Shown here in pieces: positions 52,757 through 61,950 of a stretch of DNA of 64,000 nucleotides. The DNA lies in assembly GCF_040222815.1 (NCBI RefSeq), contig NZ_JAVKCH010000015.1:1-64000 (forward strand), in the 5' to 3' direction. Positions within the stretch are counted from its first letter, which is position 1; every line of letters starts with the position of its first letter. Made by a program: the position numbers and the translations under genes. Origin of the DNA: Imperialibacter sp040222815. Its GTDB lineage: Bacteria; Bacteroidota; Bacteroidia; Cytophagales; Cyclobacteriaceae. Under the pieces are notes generated by a model. The model made no database searches. It was not told where the DNA came from and was given only the letters and a program-made list of their open reading frames with translations.

Positions 52757-53884
52757 CTAATTTGGATGCCGGGCCACAGTCTGTAGGAGATGGAAGAGCT
52801 TATCAGCCTGAGTGTGAATATTGTAGTCCTGCTCTATGCGCAGACGGGCCTTTCTCCCCATCTCAGCTGCCAAATCTGAATCTTGTGCGAGCCTCAACAT
52901 TTGCCTAGCCATTCCCTCAATATCATGCTCTGCCACCAAATAGCCTGTCTCGCCTTCAACCACGGCGTCCTTGATTCCACCATGCAAAGTGCTAACTACC
53001 GGAAGTCCGCATGCTCCTGCTTCAAGAATGCTATTGGGCGTGCCTTCCATGTCGCCATCTCCGGACTGGACAGAATGTTGGACAAATATTGTTGCCCTGT
53101 TCATGAAATCAATAATCTCCGCATGAGGCATGCCCCCGGCAAATACTATTGACTCTTGAATGCCTAGTTCATCAATAAGCTGAACACATTTGTCGAATTC
53201 ACCCGACTTGTCCCCTACCATAATTAACCGACACCCAGGCATTGATCTAAGCACTATGGAAAAGGCTTTGATCGTGGACTGTGGGGACTTCTTTTCAACA
53301 AACCTCCCAACAGTTAAGAATGTCGGCTGCCGGGGCTTGGGCTCATCCGACGGCTTGAAAATGGACAAATCAACACCATAGGGTATGATGTGAATTTTAT
53401 CGGCACTGGCCCCCACCTCTACCAGCTTTTTCTTCATCTCACTCGAAACAGCGACAATGGCGGCGGCGTATTTAAACAGCTCCTGATAACCATGGGCATA
53501 GCGTTTGAACACCTTGCTTTTTGAAGCGTCTCTCCCGTGAAAGTGAGCGACCAAAGGAACGTTTGCCTGATTACAAATAGGAACAAAATATGAAGCGGTT
53601 GTTCCGAAATTGACCAGCAGCACTTGAATCCTATTTTTCTTGAGAAGTCTTAGAATGCCAAAGTTTCCAAAGTAATTGTTTTGACGTCCCGTTATCCATT
53701 TGTAAACCTGATGAATAAGCCAAAATGGATACGGAGACAGCAGCTTTCCATCATCCGAACGTTGAGGAAGTCTGCCCGAATAAATAGGAAATACTTCAGC
53801 CCGCTCTGACAGCCCCTTGATCTGATTTCTAATGAACGTCTGGGTCAAAACATCCTTATGGGAGCGAGCGATACAAATTCTCAT
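52757..53884 (-). CDS. Glycosyltransferase family 4
   Basis: A 375-residue GT4 enzyme started at ATG 53884 rather than TTG 53896. The N-terminal domain holds VPLVAHFHGRDASKSKVF, and the donor domain begins FLTVGRFVEKKSPQSTIKAF near residue 193 and has TPNSILEAGACGLPVVSTLH with the conserved E-x7-like loop. GDMEGTPNSILEAGA is typical for colanic-acid-type GT4 proteins. The gene lies between the two halves of a GT2/araC duplication, so it was either inserted there or was part of the duplicated unit. Confidence 0.87.
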   Translation of the reverse strand: MRICIARSHKDVLTQTFIRNQIKGLSERAEVFPIYSGRLPQRSDDGKLLSPYPFWLIHQVYKWITGRQNNYFGNFGILRLLKKNRIQVLLVNFGTTASYFVPICNQANVPLVAHFHGRDASKSKVFKRYAHGYQELFKYAAAIVAVSSEMKKKLVEVGASADKIHIIPYGVDLSIFKPSDEPKPRQPTFLTVGRFVEKKSPQSTIKAFSIVLRSMPGCRLIMVGDKSGEFDKCVQLIDELGIQESIVFAGGMPHAEIIDFMNRATIFVQHSVQSGDGDMEGTPNSILEAGACGLPVVSTLHGGIKDAVVEGETGYLVAEHDIEGMARQMLRLAQDSDLAAEMGRKARLRIEQDYNIHTQADKLFHLLQTVARHPN

Positions 53885-53974
53885 TTTCTTTATCAAAGCG
53901 GGGGGTTTGTTTCAGTAGCTATCAATTTAACAGGTTTGATCCAACGTTTTCCCACAAAATCAGAAATACAGCCC

Positions 53975-54218
53975 TCTTTGTACCCGGTTCTCTGGTATTT
54001 TTTCGTGTCGTTCCGGTGCTCACAACAGAATCCAGCGTTCCGTAGCTGTTTATGATCGAGATGAAACGTAACCGCATTTTACCTTACTTGTATCCCGTGA
54101 ACACTAGTATTGAAAAGACACTTTCCAAGCTCCCGGCCCTCTTCATACCGCCATCTTTCACAGAACCTTCATCGGCAATGGGTATCCCGAAGTCTTTCAA
54201 GGCCTCAAATTTACCAAC
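53975..54218 (-). pseudogene. Degraded GT2 gene copy (internal deletion, nonsense codon)
   Basis: The otherwise gene-less stretch 53885-54227 holds a relic of the GT2 at 51800-52624. Read on the minus strand it gives KDFGIPIADEGSVKDG, matching KDFEILIADDGSGKE of the intact enzyme. It then jumps in another frame to YEEGRELGKCLFNTSVHGIQ and VR, a TAA stop, then NAVTFHLDHKQLRNAG, which match the C-terminal region (QDRELGERL, VQIRYSAIVIHLDHKRGY). About 160 codons in the middle and some 30 at the start are deleted. Similarity fades below 53975 but can be followed to about 53938. Confidence 0.82.
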
Positions 54219-54227
54219 GTCACATTA

Positions 54228-55205
54228 CTAACTCCTCACATTACTGGGACTTTCGCCAAAATATTTCTTGAAGGCAGTGGAGAAGTGATTGGCATTCCGA
54301 TAACCAAGTTTATCGGCTACAAGGCTTATGGTGGTGCTTTTTTGTGAAAGTAATTGCCGTGCAAACTCCATGCGAAGCTCCTGGATATAGCCAAACACAG
54401 TCCTTCCGAAGTGAGCTTTGAACCCACTTTTTAGTTTACACTCATTAATTCCAAACTCCTTACCAATCGCTTTCAAGCTTAAATCGTCCTGGAAGTGCAA
54501 TTGAAGATACTCTCGTATGGCATGCATCAATTCAACATCTTTGGCCGCAGGCTGGTGAAAGTCAGATGTTTCATACTCCCTTTGCCAAACCTCAATTTGT
54601 AACGCCAGCAACTCGTAGACCTTCGACTCAATAAACAAGCGCCTGGCAGCTCCCTTTAGCGGGCAAAACCTGATGGACTGAATAATTGACTTTACTTGCA
54701 CGGTAAGAGGCAAACTTGTTCTAAAGCCAGGAATCCCATTTTCCTTTAAAATACAATCCGCAAAACGATCATAAAGCGGGTCACCCTCGCCGATCAGCGA
54801 AAGTAACTTTTCCGCCTCAATGGTCATATGAAAAATGTTGTATGAGGTGCCACTATTAAAATAATGAGCCTTGGCTGGATCCGGATCGAAAAAGAAGTTG
54901 TAGTACCCTTTCCCAAGGTCATAGCGTTGCCCACAGTGCCTGGAGGCTACGTTTCCTTCAAAATTAAAGCAAAAGCTAAAAGTGCGCCTGGGCTCTTCAT
55001 AAGAGATTTCCAACGCACTGGAAAATTCAGCTAACAAAAACGAAGTTTGGATTCCTTCGAAAAAATGGTTGGTGCAAATGTGGCTGCCAAAATCGGCCTT
55101 GAGCTTGAACTCTACATCGAGGCTAGATTGCACTTTGGGCTCAGCCTCTGGGGCAAATGGAAATACATCCGCATAAGCCAATTTCAAAAAATTATTGGAT
55201 GGCAT
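54228..55205 (-). CDS. AraC family transcriptional regulator
   Basis: A 325-residue regulator. The C-terminal 100 residues are a typical AraC/XylS DNA-binding domain with two helix-turn-helix units: DLSLKAIGKEFGINECKLKS near residue 238 and STTISLVADKLGYRNANHFS near 290, ending FKKYFGESPSNVRS. The N-terminal 220 residues are a sensor domain without a clear ligand motif. It is divergent from the cytochrome gene (91-base spacer) and could control it or the glycosyltransferase genes downstream. A partial copy of its 3' end is at 52686-52739. Confidence 0.87.
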   Translation of the reverse strand: MPSNNFLKLAYADVFPFAPEAEPKVQSSLDVEFKLKADFGSHICTNHFFEGIQTSFLLAEFSSALEISYEEPRRTFSFCFNFEGNVASRHCGQRYDLGKGYYNFFFDPDPAKAHYFNSGTSYNIFHMTIEAEKLLSLIGEGDPLYDRFADCILKENGIPGFRTSLPLTVQVKSIIQSIRFCPLKGAARRLFIESKVYELLALQIEVWQREYETSDFHQPAAKDVELMHAIREYLQLHFQDDLSLKAIGKEFGINECKLKSGFKAHFGRTVFGYIQELRMEFARQLLSQKSTTISLVADKLGYRNANHFSTAFKKYFGESPSNVRS

Positions 55206-55296
55206 AAAAAATACTTTTTGCGTAGTAAACCCTCCGTTTTACGTAGCACCATGGCAAAGGTTTGCCCGTTAACCGCCTAGTCACAACAAATTTTTT

Positions 55297-56172
55297 ATGC
55301 TAAAGAAAACATTCAAATGGGTCGGTATTGTTCTGGCCTGCATTTTTTCGCTGTTGATTATCGCCTATGCTTACATCTATCTGAGCACCGAGGCAAGGTT
55401 CAATAAAAAGTATTCGTTTCGGGAAGATCCTGTTACACTGTCTACAGACTCCGCTGTACTATCCAGAGGAGCCCACCTGGTGGCCATCAAAGCATGCGAC
55501 GATTGCCACGGGCCCAACCTGGCCGGCAAGGTGTTTATTGACGATCCGTTACTTGGGCGAATCGTTTCCTCTAACCTCACCTCCGGCAAAGGCGGTCGCC
55601 CGTCGGACTACGGGGTGGTTGACTGGCTCAAAGCGCTTAGGCACGCAGTAAACAAGGAGGGCAAACCTTTATTGTTTATGCCATCGCACGAAATCGTTCA
55701 GCTTAGCAAAGCGGACATAGTCGCTATTTTGTCGTACCTCCAGACAATTCCACCTGTAGATAGCGACCTGCCGTCACACGACATCCGCTTTCTTGGAAGA
55801 ATACTCACCCATTTTGATAAGGTTCCGTTGCTGCCCGTCGACATGATCGATCATAACATGGGCTGGCCCAAAGAGGTAGAGGAAAATGTATCAGCTGCTT
55901 TTGGCAAGTATCTGGTAGCTGTATGCACCGGATGCCACAGAGAGAACCTCAAAGGCGGAGGACCAATCGCTCCCGGATTGCCTCCTGTTGCTGATATCAC
56001 TTCCACAGGTAGGGTTGGTCAAATGACAGAAGAGCAGTTCATGAATACGCTAAGAACCGGAATTACTCCAGAAGGAAGAACTCTTGATCCAAAAGAAATG
56101 CCCTGGCCCACTACCTCAAAGTATACAGAAACAGAGCTAAAAGCCATTTATGCTTATCTCAAATCAATATAA
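55297..56172 (+). CDS. Membrane-anchored dihaem cytochrome c
   Basis: A 291-residue protein with an N-terminal membrane anchor (residues 8-29: VGIVLACIFSLLIIAYAYIY) and two class I cytochrome c domains. The haem sites are C67-x2-C70-H71 (CDDCHGPNLAG) and C210-x2-C213-H214 (CTGCHRENLKG). Candidate axial methionines lie in LLFMPSHEI and DPKEMPWPT. It resembles the periplasmic cytochrome subunits that accept electrons from dehydrogenases. No dehydrogenase gene is adjacent. It is divergent from the AraC gene and followed by a strong terminator. Confidence 0.87.
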   Translation: MLKKTFKWVGIVLACIFSLLIIAYAYIYLSTEARFNKKYSFREDPVTLSTDSAVLSRGAHLVAIKACDDCHGPNLAGKVFIDDPLLGRIVSSNLTSGKGGRPSDYGVVDWLKALRHAVNKEGKPLLFMPSHEIVQLSKADIVAILSYLQTIPPVDSDLPSHDIRFLGRILTHFDKVPLLPVDMIDHNMGWPKEVEENVSAAFGKYLVAVCTGCHRENLKGGGPIAPGLPPVADITSTGRVGQMTEEQFMNTLRTGITPEGRTLDPKEMPWPTTSKYTETELKAIYAYLKSI

Positions 56173-56247
56173 GAGACCGCCATTTTTTTGTCTGTCCGTC
56201 GGAAATCAATGAGCATCTTTGCGTAGTGTGAACCGGCAATTTTTTTT

Positions 56248-56276
56248 GGCCAGGAAACTTCCTGGCCATTTTTTTT
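56248..56276 (+). terminator. Terminator after cytochrome c gene
   Basis: GGCCAGGAA (56248-56256) and TTCCTGGCC (56259-56267) pair perfectly across a two-base gap, so the real loop is slightly larger, and ATTTTTTTT follows. It lies 75 bases after the cytochrome stop and separates it from the M16 peptidase gene. Confidence 0.85.
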
Positions 56277-56352
56277 GAACTTTCTTTCATAAAACGCATT
56301 ATAACTCCATCGGCATTGTTGATACCGCTAACCTTCATAAAGAGAAAAACAT

Positions 56353-56360
56353 TAGTTTTG
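56353..56360 (+). promoter_or_regulatory. -7 element upstream of the M16 peptidase gene
   Basis: TAGTTTTG fits TAnnTTTG exactly and ends 17 bases before the ATG at 56378. The nearest TTG upstream is 31 bases away, longer than the usual 17-23, so the promoter is only partly supported. Confidence 0.35.
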
Positions 56361-56377
56361 CAGGCTGACAAATGTAA

Positions 56378-57628
56378 ATGGCTGAATTCGACCTTATTAC
56401 TTTACCTAACGGTATTAGATTAATCCACAAGCAGGTAGCTTCCACTAAAATCGCTCACGTTGGCATCATGCTGGACGTTGGGAGCAGAGATGAGTCGCCC
56501 GACCAACTGGGCATCGCCCACTTCTGGGAGCACATGGCTTTCAAGGGCACCAGAAAAAGAAAATCGTTCCACATCCTCAACCGGCTAGATTCGCTTGGAG
56601 GGGAGCTCAATGCCTACACCACCAAAGAAAAGATTTGCTTTTATGCCAGCGTCCTCGACCTTCACCTCGAAAAGGCACTGGAACTCCTTACAGATATCAC
56701 TTTCAACTCCACCTTTCCGGAAAAGCAGATCGAAAAAGAACGAAATGTGATCCTTGAGGAAATGTCGATGTATAAAGACAACCCGGAAGACGCCATCATG
56801 GACGATTTTGATGAGGTGGTTTTTGCAAAGCATCCGCTGGGACACAATATACTCGGCACTCAGGAAACTGTTGGTGGGTTCAGTCAAAATGATTTCAGAA
56901 GGTTTTTAGAAGAAAACCTCGACTCTGAAAGAATGGTTGTTTCCACGGTAGGCAACTTTTCGCTGAAAAAAATAGAGCGGCTGGTGCGAAAACACCTCAA
57001 CGACTCGCCAACTTTTAGTTCTTCTAAGCAGCGAAAGTTGTTTGGCCCTTATCGTCCCTCGTCTCTATCAGAAGTGAAGCCCATCACACAGGCCCAATGT
57101 GCCATAGGCCGGCCTGCCTACAAAATAGCCGACGAACGAAGAATTCCCTTTTTCATGCTGGCCAATATTCTGGGAGGGCCTGGGATGAATTCCCGACTGA
57201 ATATGTCGCTCAGAGAAAAGTATGGCTACGTGTATTCCATTGACGCCAGCTATAACCCTTATGTCGACACAGGGTTGTTCTCAGTATTCTTTGGCACTGA
57301 CCCCAGGCATATTTCCAGAAGCTTCCAGCTGATCAAAAAAGAGTTTGCCATGCTGAGAGAACGAAAACTCGGAGAGGTGCAATTTCACAAAGCCAGGGAG
57401 CAGCTCATGGGGCAACTGGCCATGAGTGAAGAAAACAATGGCAGCATGATGCTGATGATGGCTAAAAGCCTGCTGGACATGGGCTCTGTTCCAAGTCTGG
57501 AAAATGTGTTTCAGGACATTCGAAAGATCACCAGAGAGCATATTATAGAACTTGCTAATGAAATGCTGGTAGACGATGATATGAGCACGCTGGTGTTTGT
57601 TCCTGAAAATGGCAAACAAGGACATTAG
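56378..57628 (+). CDS. M16 family zinc metallopeptidase (pitrilysin/processing protease type)
   Basis: A 416-residue single-unit M16B peptidase. The inverted zinc motif HxxEH is present as H48-F-W-E51-H52 in AHFWEHMAFKGTRKR, and the third ligand region is EEMSMYKDNPEDAIMDDFDE near residue 125. The C-terminal half-domain contains NMSLREKYGYVYSIDASY, the conserved R-Y substrate-binding segment. No signal peptide is seen, so it is probably cytoplasmic. In this family the active unit is a dimer or needs a partner; no second M16 gene is adjacent. Confidence 0.9.
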   Translation: MAEFDLITLPNGIRLIHKQVASTKIAHVGIMLDVGSRDESPDQLGIAHFWEHMAFKGTRKRKSFHILNRLDSLGGELNAYTTKEKICFYASVLDLHLEKALELLTDITFNSTFPEKQIEKERNVILEEMSMYKDNPEDAIMDDFDEVVFAKHPLGHNILGTQETVGGFSQNDFRRFLEENLDSERMVVSTVGNFSLKKIERLVRKHLNDSPTFSSSKQRKLFGPYRPSSLSEVKPITQAQCAIGRPAYKIADERRIPFFMLANILGGPGMNSRLNMSLREKYGYVYSIDASYNPYVDTGLFSVFFGTDPRHISRSFQLIKKEFAMLRERKLGEVQFHKAREQLMGQLAMSEENNGSMMLMMAKSLLDMGSVPSLENVFQDIRKITREHIIELANEMLVDDDMSTLVFVPENGKQGH

Positions 57629-57640
57629 TAGAAAAGCATG

Positions 57641-58114
57641 CTATTCCTTCAGAAAAAGGTATCTCATACCCCAGCTCACTGCGGGTATCACATAATACCA
57701 CTCCCCATCAGGGAAAATTTTGGGCGAAAATTCCCCAAGCAGGTAAAAATTAGGGGCATTCTTAAATGGGGCTGTCCGTATGCCCAAAGGTATCGTGACG
57801 AACCCAAGACCGCCCTCGCCACCTTCCCATGGGCTGTAGCCTAGTCCGAGACCCAGGGATAATGCTACCTGGTCATTGTGCATGATATTGGCATTTCCTA
57901 TCAGCTGCGGGATTCCCTTATACTCGGCTACCCGTGCATCCTCAAAAAGTGTGTAGTAGGGCTTGGTGCTTAACCGAAATTCCCCCCAAATCTTTCGCTC
58001 GAAATTAGTGCTTACCGCTATCTCTCTTCCGCTCGAAAAAAAGGCTAGTCCGCCCTGAGCGAAAGTTGAAATAGCAAATGAAACAAGGAACAATGTAGCT
58101 AGTATAGTTTTCAT
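57641..58114 (-). CDS. Small exported, probably outer-membrane protein
   Basis: A 157-residue protein with a signal peptide (KTILATLFLVSFAISTFAQ). The mature part alternates polar and hydrophobic residues in beta-strand fashion (ERKIWGEFRLSTKPYYTLFE, QVALSLGLGLGYSP, GLGFVTIPLGIRT, WYYVIPAVSWGMRYLF) and ends in an aromatic-rich strand, which suggests a small outer-membrane barrel. I do not recognise the family. Its start codon lies inside a perfect 20-bp inverted repeat, and it follows the CRTAC1-like gene on the same strand after 60 bases, so expression could be tied to RNA folding. Confidence 0.7.
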   Translation of the reverse strand: MKTILATLFLVSFAISTFAQGGLAFFSSGREIAVSTNFERKIWGEFRLSTKPYYTLFEDARVAEYKGIPQLIGNANIMHNDQVALSLGLGLGYSPWEGGEGGLGFVTIPLGIRTAPFKNAPNFYLLGEFSPKIFPDGEWYYVIPAVSWGMRYLFLKE

Positions 58115-58159
58115 AATAATTGCATTGAATTAGATCGTCAATTCAATGCAATTATTATG
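58112..58159. repeat. Perfect 20-bp inverted repeat over a start codon
   Basis: Arms 58112-58131 and 58140-58159 are perfect reverse complements, with the eight-base spacer AGATCGTC. In the minus-strand mRNA this makes a 20-bp stem whose 3' arm ends with the AUG of the small exported protein (58114-58112), so the start codon and the region before it would be paired. No U-run follows, so it is not a standard terminator. It lies 15 bases after the stop of the upstream gene. Confidence 0.85.
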
Positions 58160-58174
58160 CCTATTGAGCGGTAT

Positions 58175-61100
58175 TTATTGATTAGGTGGTGAAATAACCC
58201 TGGAATCACCGTTGAAATCAAATATTTCAACTTGTGTTACCCCCTCAGGCACTCTGATAGTTCGTGAAGACTGCGACAGAAACCCTGACCCATAAGTCAA
58301 TTCAATCCTTTCAGTTTGCCCACCGCTATGCTTCAGCAAAGCATAAAAGTCAGTTGGGCCCGTTTTTACAACAGTACCTTTGAATGCGTCGTTCGGCAGG
58401 CCAAATACCTTCAGGTCGCCCCGGTTTTGGCTGGCAATGAAAATATCGTTGCCGGCAACGGAGCTCAGCCGTGCCAGTGCTTTCGCATCACCTTCCACTA
58501 GGAAGCCGCTCTTTGCAGAGAGAACGGGAGAGAAACCACCTTTGCCATCTCCATAAAGCAGCAAGCCTGTTAGGGCATCGTAGCGGCCTGGAAACACCTC
58601 ATTGCCGTAGTCGTTACCAACCATCAGCACATCCAGATGACCGTCGCTATTCACATCAGTTGCCACCAAACCATTGATGGGCGCTATCTGAGCCCTTATG
58701 GGCAAAGCGGTCATTTTGAATGTGCCGTTCCCAAGGTTTTCAATATAACTTGACTTCATGTAGTTAGCTTCCAATATCACAGCCCCTTCCAACTGCTGAG
58801 GTGTTAACAACTCAGCCATCGCAATTTTGCCGAATTGCTTATACCGTGAAAACATTTTGCGGAACATGGGGCTCTGCGAGTTCATTTCGTCCCAAAAATG
58901 GAGAGGAAACTCTTTCATATCCCCGTTGTCGGTTTTGAAGTAGCAGCTCATGATCAAATCGACGCTGGCATTGCCATCGAAGTCTTTGGCGTAGGCCCGC
59001 AATGGCTGATCCACTGTTGCCCGGTAGTAGTTATTCTCCCCCAGGTTACCAGCCACATAGTCGGTGTCCCCGTCTTTATCAAAGTCGCCGGACACAATAC
59101 TGTTCCACCAGCCCTTTTTCCCGAGAAGCCCGGTACCCTGATCAATTTTGTAAGCGCCTCCTTCGTTTTTCACAAACGTGATGGGCATAAACTCACCTAC
59201 CAACACCATATCCACCAGGCCGTCTGTATTATAGTCCGTCCAGAGCATGTCTGTTATCATACCAGCGTCTGCCAGAAAAGGTGCTTTCGATGCTGTAATG
59301 TCCACAAGCCGCCCCTCCTGATTCTCCAAAAGCACGCTTTGAGAGGGATAGGGATATGATGCTGGCACTACCCGGCCTCCGACAAAAACATCCAAATCTC
59401 CATCTTTATCGAAGTCGGCTGCCCGTGCAACCGACCCGCTGAACTGAAGCTCTGGCGAGACTCCGTCTGCCTGTAGTTTAAAGTTGCCTCGTCCATCATT
59501 CAGATAAAGGTGATCGGTATACTTGTCGGATGGAAAAACGTACTCACCACCACCAGAAACAGCATACAAGTCGAGATCACCATCTGCATCAACGTCAAAT
59601 AGCAGGAGCCCCATGTACTCATTTCGCCTCACATCTTTCTTTTCAATACCCACTTTGTCCTGGAAGGTTCCGTCGTTCTGCTGAAGAAAGAATTGTATGC
59701 CCTCGTCGGCAGTTCCGCCAGCAATAAAGTCCTCAAGGCCATCCCCATTAATGTCGCCTACAGCTATGGCTGGCCCGTATTGAGTAAACTTGTGAGGCAG
59801 GGTTCTTTGAAGGTTAAAATCTATTTTATCTTCTTCCTTGTGCGTAAAGGCAACCTGCAACGATTTAGTCACGTCGGCAAGTACCGTCGGTTTACCGCCT
59901 AATGCCGGCATCTCCCTGGCAAGATTGTCTCCCGAAGAGGCTGATGAGTAATCTATCGTCAGCAACTGGTCTACCGCCACGTTAGTGAGCACGCTGGACT
60001 TACCATCGTACCAATCGACAACGACCGAGTCGATCGATTCCGTTTTCCCCATCCCAAAATGAGCGATGTCCTCCACAGAAGACAGAAAGCCTCTATAGAC
60101 GGAATGGTCGTGGTATTGCATTTGTCCATTGCCATACTTTAAAGTAATCTTCGTGCCAAGTCCAGCTTGATTCTCTTTATTGCCCTTAAGTTTGACTCGC
60201 AGAAAGTGAGTTGAATCCTGCTTACTATTGCCCTTGCTGTTCAGCGTATTCTCATATACCAGGGCCACATCATCAATGGTGTTTACAACGTAATCAAGGT
60301 CTCCATCATTGTCCAGATCGGTAAACGCTGCACCATTTGAGAAAGAAGGCTTATACAGTCCCCATTTTCTGGTAGCATCAGAGAAAGTCAAATCCCCATT
60401 GTTCTCAAAAGCGAAGTTTGAAATTTTTACAACCGGAATAGAGTCGACCAGCATGTCCGGCCCTGCGATGTTACCTACATCAGCCCGGTAGCTTGCAAAA
60501 TCCTTGTCAGTAATGTCCTTAGGAAAGCCGTTGGTAATCAAAAGGTCTCTGTCGCCATCATTGTCCACATCAGCCAGCAGTGGCGACCAGCTCCAGTCCG
60601 TTTCAAATATTTCAGACATGAATCCGATCTCACTGAATGGAATGCCAGCACCATTATTGAGCTGCAACATATTGCGCACATGCTGGTACTCATAGTCGAA
60701 CTTTTCATTGTTCACATATACCTGATACACATTCTTTCCTATCGTTGTCTTCTTGCGGAAGTTGGTCTCTGGCAGCATATCGAGCGTCACTATGTCGACC
60801 CAACCATCGTTGTTAATGTCGGCGATGTCATTTCCCATGGAGAACTGACTCGAATGCCTGACATATTCACCGAGCTTATTAGTAAACGTGCCGTCACCAT
60901 TGTTGATGTAGAGCAAGTCGTTGCTCAAAAAATCGTTTGACACATAAATGTCAGGCCACGAGTCGTTGTTGACATCGGCGATGGCTATTCCGAGGCCGAA
61001 ACCTTCGTAAAGGATTCCCGCTTCCCGGTTGGCTATGGAAAACGTGCCATCTCCGTTGTTTTTGTAGAATCTGTCGGTATTGGGCGCTGTTCCGTCGACG

Positions 61101-61723
61101 ATTTTCGGCCTGTAGTTCGTAGGAATTCGTCCGCTTTGTACATTGGTAAGCACATACAGGTCAAGGTCTCCATCTTTGTCGTAATCTAAAAAAGCGGCGT
61201 TTGTGCTCCAGCCATTGTCGTTGATTCCGTACTGCCTGGCCATCTCTTTAAAAGTTGGAACACCACCAGGCGTGCCTCCCTGGTTCACAAACAACATATT
61301 TTCTCTTCTCAGAGAATCGCTGTACATGGTGGCGCACACGTAGATGTCCAGCCAACCGTCGGCATTTATATCCACCAAAGCGATCCCCTGACTCCATTTG
61401 TCTGGTGCTTCAATTCCGGCTTCGGTAGAAACATCATCGAATTCAAGCCCTCCCTTGTTGATGAATAGTTTGTTACTGGTTTGATTACCGGTGAAGAAAA
61501 GATCTGTCAGGCCGTCGTTATTAAAATCACCAACTCCCACACCACCTCCGTTGTAGATGTATTCATTGGTGAGGATATTGAAGGTATCAGATTCTATGAT
61601 CGTGTTTGAAAAATCGATACCAGTATCGGATGAAGGTAGCTCCCGGAAGAGTGTATTGGATGGGGTATCGCATGAGGCCAAAAGGAAGGATATCAGGCCA
61701 AAGACTGCAAACGCTCTAAACAT
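58175..61723 (-). CDS. CRTAC1-like lipoprotein with VCBS/FG-GAP repeats and ASPIC domain
   Basis: An 1182-residue lipoprotein started at ATG 61723 (signal and lipobox FGLISFLLASC). The N-terminal half has FG-GAP/VCBS repeats with calcium-type loops such as GVGDFNNDGLTDLFFTGN, DINADGWLDIYVC and DVNNDSWPDIYVSNDFLSND. An ASPIC/UnbV-type domain follows near residues 520-600 (GLGTKITLKYGNGQMQY, SIDSVVVDWYDGKSS). A second set of VCBS repeats fills the C-terminal half (DINGDGLEDFIAGG, DFDKDGDLDVFVGG). It is expected at the cell surface as a large repeat protein; the ligand is unknown. It leads a two-gene set with the small exported protein. Confidence 0.88.
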   Translation of the reverse strand: MFRAFAVFGLISFLLASCDTPSNTLFRELPSSDTGIDFSNTIIESDTFNILTNEYIYNGGGVGVGDFNNDGLTDLFFTGNQTSNKLFINKGGLEFDDVSTEAGIEAPDKWSQGIALVDINADGWLDIYVCATMYSDSLRRENMLFVNQGGTPGGVPTFKEMARQYGINDNGWSTNAAFLDYDKDGDLDLYVLTNVQSGRIPTNYRPKIVDGTAPNTDRFYKNNGDGTFSIANREAGILYEGFGLGIAIADVNNDSWPDIYVSNDFLSNDLLYINNGDGTFTNKLGEYVRHSSQFSMGNDIADINNDGWVDIVTLDMLPETNFRKKTTIGKNVYQVYVNNEKFDYEYQHVRNMLQLNNGAGIPFSEIGFMSEIFETDWSWSPLLADVDNDGDRDLLITNGFPKDITDKDFASYRADVGNIAGPDMLVDSIPVVKISNFAFENNGDLTFSDATRKWGLYKPSFSNGAAFTDLDNDGDLDYVVNTIDDVALVYENTLNSKGNSKQDSTHFLRVKLKGNKENQAGLGTKITLKYGNGQMQYHDHSVYRGFLSSVEDIAHFGMGKTESIDSVVVDWYDGKSSVLTNVAVDQLLTIDYSSASSGDNLAREMPALGGKPTVLADVTKSLQVAFTHKEEDKIDFNLQRTLPHKFTQYGPAIAVGDINGDGLEDFIAGGTADEGIQFFLQQNDGTFQDKVGIEKKDVRRNEYMGLLLFDVDADGDLDLYAVSGGGEYVFPSDKYTDHLYLNDGRGNFKLQADGVSPELQFSGSVARAADFDKDGDLDVFVGGRVVPASYPYPSQSVLLENQEGRLVDITASKAPFLADAGMITDMLWTDYNTDGLVDMVLVGEFMPITFVKNEGGAYKIDQGTGLLGKKGWWNSIVSGDFDKDGDTDYVAGNLGENNYYRATVDQPLRAYAKDFDGNASVDLIMSCYFKTDNGDMKEFPLHFWDEMNSQSPMFRKMFSRYKQFGKIAMAELLTPQQLEGAVILEANYMKSSYIENLGNGTFKMTALPIRAQIAPINGLVATDVNSDGHLDVLMVGNDYGNEVFPGRYDALTGLLLYGDGKGGFSPVLSAKSGFLVEGDAKALARLSSVAGNDIFIASQNRGDLKVFGLPNDAFKGTVVKTGPTDFYALLKHSGGQTERIELTYGSGFLSQSSRTIRVPEGVTQVEIFDFNGDSRVISPPNQ

Positions 61724-61747
61724 ATCAGTTAACTTTTTACTTAGCGG

Positions 61748-61755
61748 CAAATTTA
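61748..61755 (-). promoter_or_regulatory. -7 element upstream of the CRTAC1-like gene
   Basis: The minus strand reads TAAATTTG, an exact TAnnTTTG match that ends 24 bases before the ATG at 61723. A TTG at the right spacing is missing, so support is partial. Confidence 0.4.
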
Positions 61756-61950
61756 CTGCTTAATGTTGTTTTGAGTAACTTTTGAAAGATTAGTTAAATG
61801 TTTAGCCAGAAGAAACCGTGGTGGCTCGTAAGCGACTAACAAATCAACACAAATGTAGGGGCAAGCCCTGAGCTAAACAGCTTGGATCCTATCAAAAAAT
61901 AACGCCATTCACCATTTCACAGGAGAGTACCAGATACGAAAAATCGATGC

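Noticed and set aside
58112..58159. Inverted repeat as transposon or MITE ends
   Set aside because: The arms are only eight bases apart with no transposase or target duplication visible; a local hairpin is the simpler reading.
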